The notes below the pieces were generated by a model. The model saw only the letters and a program-made list of their open reading frames with translations, did no database searches and was not told the DNA's origin. From the NCBI GenBank assembly GCA_965231765.1, contig OZ246887.1, positions 3,286,001 through 3,350,000 on the forward strand: a stretch of DNA of 64,000 nucleotides, in the 5' to 3' direction. Below are positions 17,104-27,100 of this stretch, piece after piece. The DNA is from JAAXHF01 sp963665955 (GTDB taxonomy: Bacteria > Desulfobacterota > Binatia > Bin18). The position numbers were made by a program, and so were the translations under genes. Numbering within the stretch: position 1 is the first letter of the stretch; each line of letters begins with the position of its first letter.

Positions 17104-18348
17104 ATGGCTTCTGCCGAAGAAGAAAATAAAAACGCAAAGCCTGCTGTCGTTGCAGTACCGGAAGACCTGTGGTTTTCCAGAGGCGGCTTCGGTAGCAATG
17201 CACGCTGGTTTGCCGTCTCCACGGTCGCCCACGTGCTGCTGCTGTCTGTCTTTGCCACAACGGCTGTGACTGTTATGCAAAAAAGTCAAGAGCTGATTAA
17301 AGTGGCGGCTCTCCCTGCCTCGCAGGATCCTGCGCAACAGGCGGAAGAGCAGAAAACCCCCGACGATTGGGAAGGCGAACCGTCACTGAAAGACCTGCCG
17401 GGGGCGTTATCCATGGAAATGCTGCCGCATAAAAAAGTCAAGAACTGGTCGGCAGGACCTGCACCGCTGGCAGGCCGGGTGCAAGCCATTCGGCCAACCG
17501 CTCTCCCTATTATCAGTAGTGCGTTTAGCCCGGTGACGATTCAGGTTGGACGGACCTCTGATGATCTCAAGGGTGTCACCACCCAAATCACCAATCTGAG
17601 CGGTTCGCTCAATGGGGTCGCTGGTGGAGGCTTTGGTGACCACGTCGGTGGTCTGCGCCGGGTCGGTATTGATGTCGTTCTTATCGTCGATGCAACTGAC
17701 AGTATGCAATTTGTCATTGACTCCGTGCGAGAGCGGCTGAGTAAGACAATTGAATCCCTGCAAACAATGGTCGATACCACCCGAGTCGGCATTGTTGCCT
17801 ATCGTGATAGAGGCGAAGAATATGTCACCCGCTGGATGGATTTCAGCTTTTCAACCTCGAAGCTACAAGGTTTTCTGGCCAACCTCGAAGCCGGTGGCGG
17901 AGGCGACTGGCCTGAAGCTCTGTATGAAGGCGTCGATGTTGCCATTCACGATCTCAACTGGCGCAAAAAATCACGGCGGATTATCGTGCTTGTTTCAGGT
18001 TCTTCTCCGCATCCTGAGACGGTCAGCAATATCATGAATTTGGCCCAAGGTTTTCGCTCCCAAGGTGGGGTCGTGAGCGCCATGGACCTGGCTGAAAAGA
18101 TGCATGAAGATTTTGAGCGGGCGTTGTGGAAACAAACCGCACACCTCACCAAAGTTGCCTTTAAAGTATCCCCATTGCCCGGCTTTTACCGCGAATTTCG
18201 AGACACGATGGCATCGATCTCGCAAGCTGGTGGCGGAGAGTTTATTCCACTGACTGAAGAGAAACAGCTGACCAAGCAGATCATTATACTGACCTTTGGA
18301 ACGCGCTGGAGAACGGAAATGGAGCGATTCCTGCGAGATCTGGGCTAG
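17104..18348 (+). CDS. N-terminally anchored periplasmic vWA-domain protein
   Basis: The 414-residue protein starts at ATG 17104 (GAAGGAG upstream). It has a ~33-residue cytoplasmic segment, one transmembrane helix (ARWFAVSTVAHVLLLSVFA), a proline/acidic linker, and a von Willebrand A domain with MIDAS-like VLIVDATDSMQF near residue 205, then VGIVAYRDRGEEYVTR and AGGGGDWPEALYEG. Directly after exbB-exbD it holds the genomic place and topology of TonB (N-in, periplasmic C-terminus), but carries a metal-dependent binding domain instead of a TonB C-terminal fold. I infer that the first channel pair drives or is gated by this protein; the partner is unknown. Confidence 0.85.
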   Translation: MASAEEENKNAKPAVVAVPEDLWFSRGGFGSNARWFAVSTVAHVLLLSVFATTAVTVMQKSQELIKVAALPASQDPAQQAEEQKTPDDWEGEPSLKDLPGALSMEMLPHKKVKNWSAGPAPLAGRVQAIRPTALPIISSAFSPVTIQVGRTSDDLKGVTTQITNLSGSLNGVAGGGFGDHVGGLRRVGIDVVLIVDATDSMQFVIDSVRERLSKTIESLQTMVDTTRVGIVAYRDRGEEYVTRWMDFSFSTSKLQGFLANLEAGGGGDWPEALYEGVDVAIHDLNWRKKSRRIIVLVSGSSPHPETVSNIMNLAQGFRSQGGVVSAMDLAEKMHEDFERALWKQTAHLTKVAFKVSPLPGFYREFRDTMASISQAGGGEFIPLTEEKQLTKQIIILTFGTRWRTEMERFLRDLG

Positions 18349-18367
18349 CTGAGATAGGAGTTTCGGC

Positions 18368-20755
18368 GTGCGACGTATAATTGTTGTCTGCTCTCTTTTC
18401 GCTTTTGTGTCCGGGCTGGTGGCTCCTCGGCTGAGTCTCGCCGTCACAATTTCTGAATTGTCGTCTCGTGCGGCCCAAGCAAAAAGTCGCGTAAGCCAGC
18501 TGAAGAGCGGAGGTAAGGACGCGCAGCTCGAAGCCATTGGGATCATTGGTCCGCTTGCCATGGAATTTGTGGCGGCTTCTGACCTATCCAGAGCGGTCAA
18601 GTCCAAACGTTCGACCGTGCGTCAAATTCACAAAGACCTGAGCGATCCCCTCCAGGACATCTACGATTCCAATACCTCCAAAACAGAGCGCTGGATGAAA
18701 GACGTCATGGCTGTCGATGGCGACCTTGAAGCGCTGTACGAAACAAAAAAATGGAAAGACGCCCAGGATATCTCTGCTCGCTCGGTGTATTTTCTGAATT
18801 GGCTCAATTATATCGGCTCTTTCGTCCATGAAGGCAAAAAGCAAACCAAAATGCTTGAAGCAGCTATTAACGGTTTCTCCGAATTTGCCTCTGGTCCAGC
18901 TTCCAGCATCAAACGCGAAACCCTATTTGGACGTGCGTTGAGTGAGCGCGAACTGGGGGAATATGGCTGGGCGATTCGCGACTTCGAATTGCTGTTGGAG
19001 GACAGGGCAACAAGCCCAAATATGCGCCAGAAGATCCAAAGTGCGCTTCAAGAGACCCGCCGTCTCGCCAAGAGTGGTAAAAGGAAACGTCGGAATGAAG
19101 AACCCTCGGCAGATGACATGCTGGAGAGGCAGTTTGCTGAAGCCAGAGACCTATTCAAGCGGAGTCAGAAAGAAAAAGGCGGCAAACGCAAAAAGACACG
19201 AAAACGGGCAATTGGCCTTGCGTTAGGCATAAAAGAATCAAAAGACGCTGACGACTCATGGAAGAAAGAGGCTGATACACTCCTGGCCAAAGAACTGGAC
19301 GCAGACGAAAAGCTGGTTCTCAATCCGTACGTGCCGTGGCAGAACGTTGCGACATTCATTCGTAAAGGCCGATATTCCAAGGCCATTCCAGAATTACGGA
19401 CAGTCCTGGCGTCAAACGACTCACGTGCCCAGCGCTACAAGGAAGATGCCCAGTATTATCTTGGTGATGCTCTGGTCAGAACTGGCAAGCTACGCCAGGC
19501 GATCAAAGAGCTTGAGACCTACTTAAACAGCAAACCTTCCAAAAATGTGGTGAATGCTTCCTACCTGCGTTTTAAAGCTGCCGAGTCTCTATTCGCCCAG
19601 TTACAGAACCAGACCAGCGGTCTTCTGTATGTGAATGCGGCCAAGGACTTCATCAATCGTGATCCCAAGAACAAATCCAAGGCTGTGCATGAAGCTCATT
19701 TTCGGCTTGGTGAGTACTACCACGGCCAGGAGAATTACCTCAAAGCCGTGGATTCGTATCGGAAAGTCAGCGGTAATGCAGATTTTCGGTTCCGGGCTGA
19801 TTTTTCTATCCTCCAGAGCTATTTCTCCCTGTATGAGCAATGGGAAGAAGACCCCAACAAAGATCTCGGAATTAAGCCTGATGATCTCAAGAAGCGCATC
19901 AATATAGGGCTTTCTGCGTTTCAGAAGAGTAGCGCTGCGTTTGAGAAGCAGAATCCGAGTGGCAAACATAGCGAAAACCTCAGAAATTATCGAGGCCGGG
20001 TCAAGTTCATGAATGCGGTCTTACTCAGTGAAGACATGGATGCGAATGCTGTGCAGATTGCAGACTTGCTGGAAGACTTTGAGCAACAGTATCCCGTGCA
20101 TAAAGACGCGTTTGAAACGGTTGCTCGGGTGCGGCTGGTGACGCTTGAGAAAGCGGGCCGTTTTGACGATCTGGCAAAGAACGTGGACGCTATTTTTGCC
20201 AACTATGAAGGAGAGAAACGTTTAGAGCTACTCACAGCGCTTGATCAAGTCCTCGTCCGGGATATGAAGATCTTGAAGAAAAAAAACGATAAGGACAATC
20301 TTTTGGCCGCTAAACGGACCCTCGCCCGGCTGTATAGCGATAAGATCGAGCGGAACGACTTTGCTGAAGACGAATCACAAGACAAGTTCAAATACGATCT
20401 CGCTCAACTGTATTTGGATGTCAAAGATTATGACAAGGCAGCAGCCTTGTACGGCCAGCTCCAGGATGGCGCCTATTCGCTTGTCTCACTAGCTGGCTTA
20501 GCCCGTATCGCTGAAGTCCAAGGCGATAAGAAGAAAGCGCTGGTGTACTGGCAGGAAATGGTTCAGGATTCACAGGTTGGGGATCCGATTTGGTTCCGTG
20601 GCTCGTATGAAGTCGCTGTCCTCAACACCTCACTTGGCAATGCGCAAGCTGGCTGTCGAACTGCCAGAGGTACCCGGGCTATGATAAACCGGCTGGGAGA
20701 CCAGGGCCTCAAGAAGAAAATTCAAGATTTTGTGACACAGAACTGCGGAGTCTAG
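18368..20755 (+). CDS. Large secreted TPR-repeat protein
   Basis: The 795-residue protein begins at GTG 18368 with a signal peptide (IIVVCSLFAFVSGLVAP, cleavage after LSLA). The body is helical and charged, with tetratricopeptide-like units (for example YYLGDALVRTGKLRQAIKELETYL, HFRLGEYYHGQENYLKAVDSYRKV, DLAQLYLDVKDYDKAAALYGQL in parts). A lysine/arginine-rich segment lies near residues 240-290. It is probably a periplasmic or outer-membrane-associated scaffold. The gene sits between the vWA gene and the second ExbB-ExbD pair, so it is a natural candidate for linking the machine to the envelope. No lipobox cysteine is visible. Confidence 0.85.
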   Translation: MRRIIVVCSLFAFVSGLVAPRLSLAVTISELSSRAAQAKSRVSQLKSGGKDAQLEAIGIIGPLAMEFVAASDLSRAVKSKRSTVRQIHKDLSDPLQDIYDSNTSKTERWMKDVMAVDGDLEALYETKKWKDAQDISARSVYFLNWLNYIGSFVHEGKKQTKMLEAAINGFSEFASGPASSIKRETLFGRALSERELGEYGWAIRDFELLLEDRATSPNMRQKIQSALQETRRLAKSGKRKRRNEEPSADDMLERQFAEARDLFKRSQKEKGGKRKKTRKRAIGLALGIKESKDADDSWKKEADTLLAKELDADEKLVLNPYVPWQNVATFIRKGRYSKAIPELRTVLASNDSRAQRYKEDAQYYLGDALVRTGKLRQAIKELETYLNSKPSKNVVNASYLRFKAAESLFAQLQNQTSGLLYVNAAKDFINRDPKNKSKAVHEAHFRLGEYYHGQENYLKAVDSYRKVSGNADFRFRADFSILQSYFSLYEQWEEDPNKDLGIKPDDLKKRINIGLSAFQKSSAAFEKQNPSGKHSENLRNYRGRVKFMNAVLLSEDMDANAVQIADLLEDFEQQYPVHKDAFETVARVRLVTLEKAGRFDDLAKNVDAIFANYEGEKRLELLTALDQVLVRDMKILKKKNDKDNLLAAKRTLARLYSDKIERNDFAEDESQDKFKYDLAQLYLDVKDYDKAAALYGQLQDGAYSLVSLAGLARIAEVQGDKKKALVYWQEMVQDSQVGDPIWFRGSYEVAVLNTSLGNAQAGCRTARGTRAMINRLGDQGLKKKIQDFVTQNCGV

Positions 20756-20942
20756 TACCACCTGGCGAATTTTCTGCCAAGTTTCTGATCAATTCCGCTT
20801 GCGGCCATTCCGGTGCCAGCTTCTCATTCTTGCATGCACGGGAATGAGAGGCTGAGGATCTCCATCAGACATGTACTAAGCACTCGCTGAGCACTCTCTA
20901 CCTCTTCCCCTCTCCTATTAACTCGGCTACAAATACCGGGCT

Positions 20943-21602
20943 ATGCCAACACAAACAGATCCGGGAGTGTGGTTTTTTATCGATAAGGGGGGGGTGGTGA
21001 TGCTCATCATCATCGCCCTGTCAGTCGTTGCCTTTACGGTTGTTCTGGCGAAATTCTGGTCGCTGTGGCGTTTCCGAACCCACCTGGACAAACTCGGTCG
21101 ACGGGTCCAGCCACAGATTGTAGAGGGCAACGTTTCCATTGCCCTCAACGTCTGCCGTGAATACACCTCACCTGTTAGCCGCCTGTTTGAAGCCGCGATC
21201 CTGTACCGTCGGCAGGAACGCAGCGAATTGACCCGGCGTCTTGAACGTCTGGGAGGGGATGTGGTGGCAAGTCTCGAATCATACCTGGGGGTTCTAGCCG
21301 CCATTGTCGGGGTGGCGCCTCTGCTCGGCTTTCTTGGGACCATCATCGGCTTAATCCGGGCTTTCCGTAGTTGGGAGGCGATGGGAGATCAGATCACCAT
21401 CAATATGTTGGCCGGGGGTATTTACGAAGCCATGATCACTACTGCCGCAGGTCTGAGTGTGACCATCCCGTATTACCTCATTTACAGCCATCTCACTACG
21501 CGCGCCAAAAATCTGACTCGACTGACTGAGGAACATACAGAAACGCTGGTTGACCTCCTTATTGAGCCTGAAACGCAGGAGCCTATTCGCGATGCGGTTT
21601 AA
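20943..21602 (+). CDS. MotA/TolQ/ExbB proton-channel protein (copy 2)
   Basis: The 219-residue protein has three transmembrane helices (VVMLIIIALSVVAFTVVLAK; VLAAIVGVAPLLGFLGTIIG; GIYEAMITTAAGLSVTIPYY) in the ExbB order and is clearly different from copy 1, so this is not a recent tandem duplication. It begins 187 bases after the TPR gene; the gap contains no gene. The start has only a weak ribosome site; an in-frame ATG at 21000 would remove part of the first helix, so 20943 is preferred. Confidence 0.92.
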   Translation: MPTQTDPGVWFFIDKGGVVMLIIIALSVVAFTVVLAKFWSLWRFRTHLDKLGRRVQPQIVEGNVSIALNVCREYTSPVSRLFEAAILYRRQERSELTRRLERLGGDVVASLESYLGVLAAIVGVAPLLGFLGTIIGLIRAFRSWEAMGDQITINMLAGGIYEAMITTAAGLSVTIPYYLIYSHLTTRAKNLTRLTEEHTETLVDLLIEPETQEPIRDAV

Positions 21603-22008
21603 ACAACACCCTCAACCGAACATTCCGCTGGATTCGGTGGCGCTGACCGACATCATCATGAACATGTTCATCTTCTTCTTTATTACGTTCAGCTTCCTTG
21701 CCACGTTTAATCAGATAAAAGAAGGGAAAGTTAACGTCAGCCTGCCCAAAGCGTCTTCCGCCACAACTCAACTAGAGAAGAAGCGGTTGACTGTGAGCCT
21801 GACCAAAGACGGCGGCCTTTTCATCAACGAAGAAGAAATCAGCATGGATCAGCTCCAAGCCAAGTTTCAGACTGAACAAGCGCAGGGAGCCGAGATCACT
21901 CTCGTTGTCCGCGCCGATCAAGAGGTCCAGCATGGCCGAGTTGTCAATGTCATGGATCTGGCTCGGACTGAAGGCCTGCACCGCTTAGCCATTGCCACGG
22001 CCCAATGA
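21592..22008 (+). CDS. ExbD/TolR-family protein (copy 2)
   Basis: From ATG 21592, which overlaps the end of exbB copy 2 by 11 bases, the product has 138 residues: a short basic start, a membrane helix entered by VALTDIIMNMFIFFFITFSF with the conserved aspartate in LTD, and a periplasmic domain (KRLTVSLTKDGGLFINEEEIS). The overlap implies translational coupling with its channel partner. Together with copy 1 the cluster has two complete proton-channel modules. Confidence 0.9.
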   Translation: MRFKQHPQPNIPLDSVALTDIIMNMFIFFFITFSFLATFNQIKEGKVNVSLPKASSATTQLEKKRLTVSLTKDGGLFINEEEISMDQLQAKFQTEQAQGAEITLVVRADQEVQHGRVVNVMDLARTEGLHRLAIATAQ

Positions 22009-22043
22009 GCTTGACTGGGAACGAACCGGAATAGGGGGAGAGA

Positions 22044-23027
22044 TTGGCGCTTTGGAAGTGGGCAAATTGGATGCGAAAAAAACGCTTCAGCAACCAACCT
22101 CTCGTCCCTAACTCCCAGCTTCCGATGTCTCCTTGGCAAGAAGACAATCTCACAGACATTTCCCAACGCTTGCTTCCGTTCCAAGACACCCAGTCTGGCA
22201 TCCTGTTTGAACAGGTCACATGCTATAACCATATCATTGTCCGGCGTAGCCGGGAGCAATTGATGCTGTGTTATCGTCACACAGGTAGCCAGATCGAAGA
22301 GATTGAATCTCGGCTCATTCCTGTTGCTCCGCTCGCTCTGCCTTCAGCCTACACACAGGCCATGCTCCTGGCCTTGATTTGGCGACCCGAGCCAGAGCGC
22401 ATTCTGCTGATTGGATTAGGCGGAGGCAGGCTACAAATGATCCTACATCATTATATGGAGCAGGTGGTGTTGCACACAGTCGAGCTCGACCCGCTTGTTG
22501 TGGAGCTTGCCGAACGCTTTTTCGGCATTTGCCAGGACAAGCGCCAGCATATCATTGTGCAAGACGGTCGGGAGTACTTACGGAGTGCTGTTGCGCACAC
22601 CGCCTACGACATCATTATGCTGGATGCCTACAGCGTCGAAGGTATTCCGCTCCATCTGAGTACCCAAGAATTTTACAATGAATGTCGAGCGTGTCTTGCT
22701 CCGGGCGGCGTTGTAGCGACCAATTTGCAGTCCGGTACCCCGGAGTATGATGCTGTCCGAAAGACCTTTGATGCAGCATTTCAGCATACGATGGTATTTC
22801 CCTTGTTTGGGGGAAACGTTATCGCTATCGGCAGTGACCTCGCTCCCGGCTTGGCTCCGGATCTTGATCCAATCAATGAGCAAGAATTCCACACCAGAGT
22901 CGGTCTTGTTGAGCAGCGCTTCTTGGGCCAGATTCCCCTTGCCCGGCTTGCCCAAACCCGCGACAAAAAAGCAGGCTATCGGCATAAGACACCAATTTTG
23001 CATGACAGCGATAAAGCAGCAGAGTAG
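22044..23027 (+). CDS. Spermidine-synthase-like SAM-fold protein
   Basis: The 327-residue protein carries the Rossmann methyltransferase/aminopropyltransferase core: ILLIGLGGGRLQMIL (motif I), HTVELDPLVVELAERF, IIVQDGREYL and DIIMLDAYSVEGIPLHLST. This is the arrangement of SpeE-like proteins, many of which lack polyamine activity. The first ~110 residues form a beta-rich N-terminal domain. TTG 22044 is chosen because GGGGGAG lies just upstream; the next ATG at 22071 has no site. It follows the second exbD by 35 bases and may belong to that transcript. The real substrate is uncertain. Confidence 0.75.
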   Translation: MALWKWANWMRKKRFSNQPLVPNSQLPMSPWQEDNLTDISQRLLPFQDTQSGILFEQVTCYNHIIVRRSREQLMLCYRHTGSQIEEIESRLIPVAPLALPSAYTQAMLLALIWRPEPERILLIGLGGGRLQMILHHYMEQVVLHTVELDPLVVELAERFFGICQDKRQHIIVQDGREYLRSAVAHTAYDIIMLDAYSVEGIPLHLSTQEFYNECRACLAPGGVVATNLQSGTPEYDAVRKTFDAAFQHTMVFPLFGGNVIAIGSDLAPGLAPDLDPINEQEFHTRVGLVEQRFLGQIPLARLAQTRDKKAGYRHKTPILHDSDKAAE

Positions 23028-23179
23028 CGCGTGTCTTTTTTCGTACACTCATTGGGCTTAGCTCACAGTTCTCCGGAGAGCCCCTCTGTTCCTCATCCTT
23101 AGCCTGCCTTCCCGCTCCCTCCAGTTGACTTTCCCTAAGTGTTCTGATTTTCAGGGAGCTTCTTGCGAAGGAGGACTCC

Positions 23180-24094
23180 GTGGAAAACGGCAAAATCTGG
23201 ATGGATAGCGAGTTTGTCCCTTGGGATGAGGCTAAGGTGCATGTGCTCACTCATACGCTGCATTATGGCGTCGGGGTGTTCGAAGGTATTCGCTGCTACG
23301 CCGGTGAGGATGGCCGCTCAGCAGTCCTGCGTCTTCCTGAACATATCGAGCGTTTGTTTGATTCAGCGCATATTCTCGACCTTAAGATTCCGTTTACACC
23401 TGAGCAGATTACGGAAGCGTGTTTGGAAACTGTCCGCGTTAATAATCTCAAAGAATGCTACATCCGCCCGCTTGTCTTTGTTGGCGAAGGCGATCGTGGG
23501 CTGCATGCCCGGACCAATCCCATCCGCGTCTCTATTGCTGCCTGGGCGTGGGGAGCCTACCTGGGTGAAGAAGGGCTGAAAAATGGGATTCGGGTCAAAA
23601 CGTCCTCCTTTCAACGGTCTCATGTCAACACACTGATGACCAAAGCCAAAGCGGTCGGGACGTATCTGAACGCCATTCTAGCTGGCCAAGAAGTCTGGGC
23701 TCTCGGTTATGACGAAGCCCTTTTACTCGATACCAATGGCAATGTTGCCGAAGGTCCGGGCGAGAATATTTTTATCGTCCGCAAGGGAAAAATCAGAACC
23801 CCACCACTGTCCACATCTCTGCTGCCCGGTATCACTCGCGATATCGTGATCACCTTGCTGCGTGACGGAGGGTATGACCTGTCCGAAGAATCCTTCACTC
23901 GGGATGACATCTATCTTGCTGACGAAGCTTTCTTTACTGGCACCGCCGCCGAAGTCACCCCTATCCGCGAACTCGACGACCGTCAAATTCGGGGAAAAAC
24001 CCCTGGAGAAGTGACCAGTTATCTCCAGGAACGCTTCTTTGCTCTTACCAAGGGAACGGATAATAACTACGGTCACTGGCTTACGTATATTTAA
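23180..24094 (+). CDS. ilvE: Branched-chain amino acid aminotransferase
   Basis: The 304-residue class IV PLP enzyme has GVFEGIRCY near the start, the catalytic lysine region TLMTKAKAVGTYLNAI, the cofactor-binding NVAEGPGENIFIVRKGKI and TPIRELDDRQI. These are IlvE hallmarks. It interconverts valine, leucine and isoleucine with their 2-oxo acids. The GTG start at 23180 follows GAAGGAGGA. It is followed by a heptanucleotide repeat tract and then the NorD-like gene. Confidence 0.93.
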   Translation: MENGKIWMDSEFVPWDEAKVHVLTHTLHYGVGVFEGIRCYAGEDGRSAVLRLPEHIERLFDSAHILDLKIPFTPEQITEACLETVRVNNLKECYIRPLVFVGEGDRGLHARTNPIRVSIAAWAWGAYLGEEGLKNGIRVKTSSFQRSHVNTLMTKAKAVGTYLNAILAGQEVWALGYDEALLLDTNGNVAEGPGENIFIVRKGKIRTPPLSTSLLPGITRDIVITLLRDGGYDLSEESFTRDDIYLADEAFFTGTAAEVTPIRELDDRQIRGKTPGEVTSYLQERFFALTKGTDNNYGHWLTYI

Positions 24095-24099
24095 GAAGT

Positions 24100-24167
24100 A
24101 CCGAGTAATGAGGACTGAGTTGGAAAAAGACGATCTGCCCCCTCAGTCCTCATAGCTCAGTCCTCAT
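24100..24167. repeat. Heptanucleotide tandem repeats with inverted halves
   Basis: The left part reads ACCGAGT, AATGAGG, ACTGAGT (24100-24120) and the right part CCCTCAG, TCCTCAT, AGCTCAG, TCCTCAT (24140-24167), each unit exactly seven bases. The two parts are inverted relative to each other and can form a hairpin with GGACTGAG/CTCAGTCC. The right part ends two bases before the ATG of the next gene and so fills its leader. Confidence 0.7.
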
Positions 24168-24169
24168 CC

Positions 24170-27100
24170 ATGTCATCACTACGTCACCTCTGGTTTGATA
24201 CTCGCCATTTGCTTGGAGGCGAACCTGGTCAGACCCTCTTGGCTGAACTGGAAGCGTTGGCCTCTGAGGCACATGAGACGATTCTTGCGACTGGCGATCG
24301 GCTGGCTGAGGTCTCATTGACTCTCGCCCAAGCCTTTTGTCGCAAAGCACCAGCGGCTTGGCATGTCTTTGGCCCTGATGCCTTTTCACGTTGGGCAGCC
24401 ATCGGCGAACAATTAGCAGGCCAAGACCCTCCTTCCCGGGATGGGGCGGTGGCTTATTTTACGATCGAGCCGCAAGCTCTCTCTGATCTTGGTCTCGACC
24501 AGACTGGGGAATGGGTTGCAATTGGCCGCGAAGTGCTGGGAGCGTCGCGCCGCCTTGGAGCGCAATTTTTCCAAGCATCGGCTCCCCTTTTGGCTGACCT
24601 ACCGGCTCCTTTTGGCCAACGACTCCGCGCCTGGGCGGAGCAGGGGCGGATGCTGCTGGGCTGCAAAGGTTGGAAGGGTGAGTTCCTGGCCGTATCGTAT
24701 TTCTCGTCGGCAGCGGCAGCTCTGCCGTTCCTGACTCCTGAGGAAATGGCGGCGTGGGCAAAACTCGGCGTGCTGGTCCAAGAATCTGGACCGTGGACTT
24801 TTTATACGCGCTTGCCAAACGGGTTTTTGTATTTCAGTACGACAGAGCGTATAGCCTTCCTACTGAACGCGCATGAGGCGGCAGCTCACTCAGCCACAGC
24901 CGCACAGGAAATATTCTTTTCTCTGCCGTCAACTTTGCGTGAGCTTACGCCTGAACTACAGTCTTTTTATCTGTCGGCTCTTGCTCCCGTTATCCGCTTA
25001 GACCCACAACTGGTGCCGGCACTTTTGCCGCTGCTTGGACCGATTGTTAAAGCGGTGCAGCTGGAGCAACAACCACGATTGCGAGAGACCTTGCTGCACC
25101 TGGCGCAGACATTTCCGGCCGGTATGCCAGCGTTGATTCGGACCTTGCCACGTGCCTATGAGGAAACTGGGCAACATGGACTGGATGGGCAGGGTGGACT
25201 GGATGGACTCCAGGAGTGGCTGGGCAAGGGCCTGGCGATTGCCCAGGATAACGCTGACGCTGGGGTCGCATATTTTTCTCTAGAGTCACGCACAAGTTTG
25301 AACGTGCTCCAGCAAGTGTCGTCGGGTATTGACCTCGAAGAAGTCCAGGAGCTGCTGCGCAAATATATTCAGATGCTGACCGGCAATACGGTTGGCATTC
25401 AGCGCCAAGAATTTTTTTCGTATCCTCCACCGCTCGAAGAATCTCCCGAATACGGGGAAGACTTACCTCTGCCTGGCCGCATCGAAGTCTCTGAGACGTA
25501 TGAGGAGAACTTTCGGCTGTATCGTGGTCTTGCCGCACTCCAGGCTGGCCGTCGTGAGTTTGGCACCTATGCGTTCTCTCTGAGCACGTTGTGGCCAGAC
25601 CTGTCACCTACGATTCGGCAGATTATGCACGAAGACGCCACACCAATGGGCGGGCTGGCCGAGTATTTTCGCTGCTTTCCGCATCCGGACATTCTCGAAG
25701 CTCTGTTTCTGCTGATTGAAACCCAGCGTATTCGAGATCATCTCAGCACTGCCTACCGTGGGCTCAGCACAGATATGGACTGGCTGCCGACGCTGACCCT
25801 GCCTTCGCTGTTACCAGTCGCCAGTCTCCAGTCTTCAATTCTCAGCCTCCTGAACACTGAACACTGGCAACTGAATACTGTCTATGACTCAGCGACCAGA
25901 GCGGCTGAGATCTATCTGCAGCTCCTTTCGTCCTTGGTCAAAGCACGCCTCACGCAAGACGACGCTTCAGCATTTGGTTCTATTTTCTTCGATAAGCTGA
26001 CCGGAGATGCGCTCATTGATCCTGAGATGGAAGACGAGAGTCCACCCCCCGAGGGAACGATCGACATACCCGAACTTGAATTAGAAGACGAGCTGGCTGA
26101 CCAAGACGGGGGCAGTCCGCTGTCGGCTGAAGAGCTGAAAGCTTTGATCGAAGCCGGCGTTGATTTGCAGATTCGGCAGGGTAAGCAGGAAAAAGTCACT
26201 CCGCAAGGTTTGTATGTCAGCGATCTGGACGGAAAAATTCCGACCAATGGTGAAATGGAACAAATCGCGGCAGAAAATGATCCAGCCATCCCCGCGGTCC
26301 AGCGCCGCCGCCAGCGGGATGAGGGACTCACTTTCTATTATGATGAATGGGACTATCAGATTGCAGACTACCGGACGCGTTGGTGTCGGCTGCGTGAAAT
26401 TATCTTGGCTGGCGACGCTGGAGAGTTTTTTGCCAAAACGCTGAGTGACTACACTGCCCTGACGCCAGCCATAAAACACGAGTTTCAGCGTATTCGGCCC
26501 GAGCAATACCGGCTGGTCCGGGGCTTAGAAGACGGGGAGGAGTTTGATCTGAATGCGGCCGTGACAGCAGCCGTTGATATGCGGGCCGGGCTGACTCCTT
26601 CATCCAAGCTGTACACAAAACGACGTCAGACCGAGCGCGACGTAGCAGCCTTATTCCTGCTGGATATGAGCGCTTCAACTGATGAGCCGATTGTCCAAGT
26701 CGAACGCAAATACGCAGAGGATGAGGTGGATGACTGGCAGCCGATGTGGAAAAAACGGCCGACCGTGCCACAGCCCAAACCGCGCCGGATTATCGATGTC
26801 ACTAAAGAAACCCTAGTCCTGATGTCAGAGGCGCTCGAAGAGATCGGGGATGCCTACGCCATTTATGGTTTCTCCGGTCAGGGAAGAGACAATGTTGAGT
26901 TCTACCATGTGAAGTCGTTCTCCGAAGCACTCTCGCCAACGGTTAAAGGCCGGATCGGTGCCATTGAGCCCAAACGCTCAACCCGGATGGGACCAGCCGT
27001 GCGGCATGCGATGGCAAAACTCAAGGACATGGCCTGTCGGGTGAAACTGCTCATTCTGCTGAGCGATGGCTTTCCCCAGGATATGGACTACGGATCAGAT

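Noticed and set aside
24100..24167. Possible CRISPR array
   Set aside because: The repeat unit is seven bases without spacers; it is a tandem simple repeat, and no cas genes are present.
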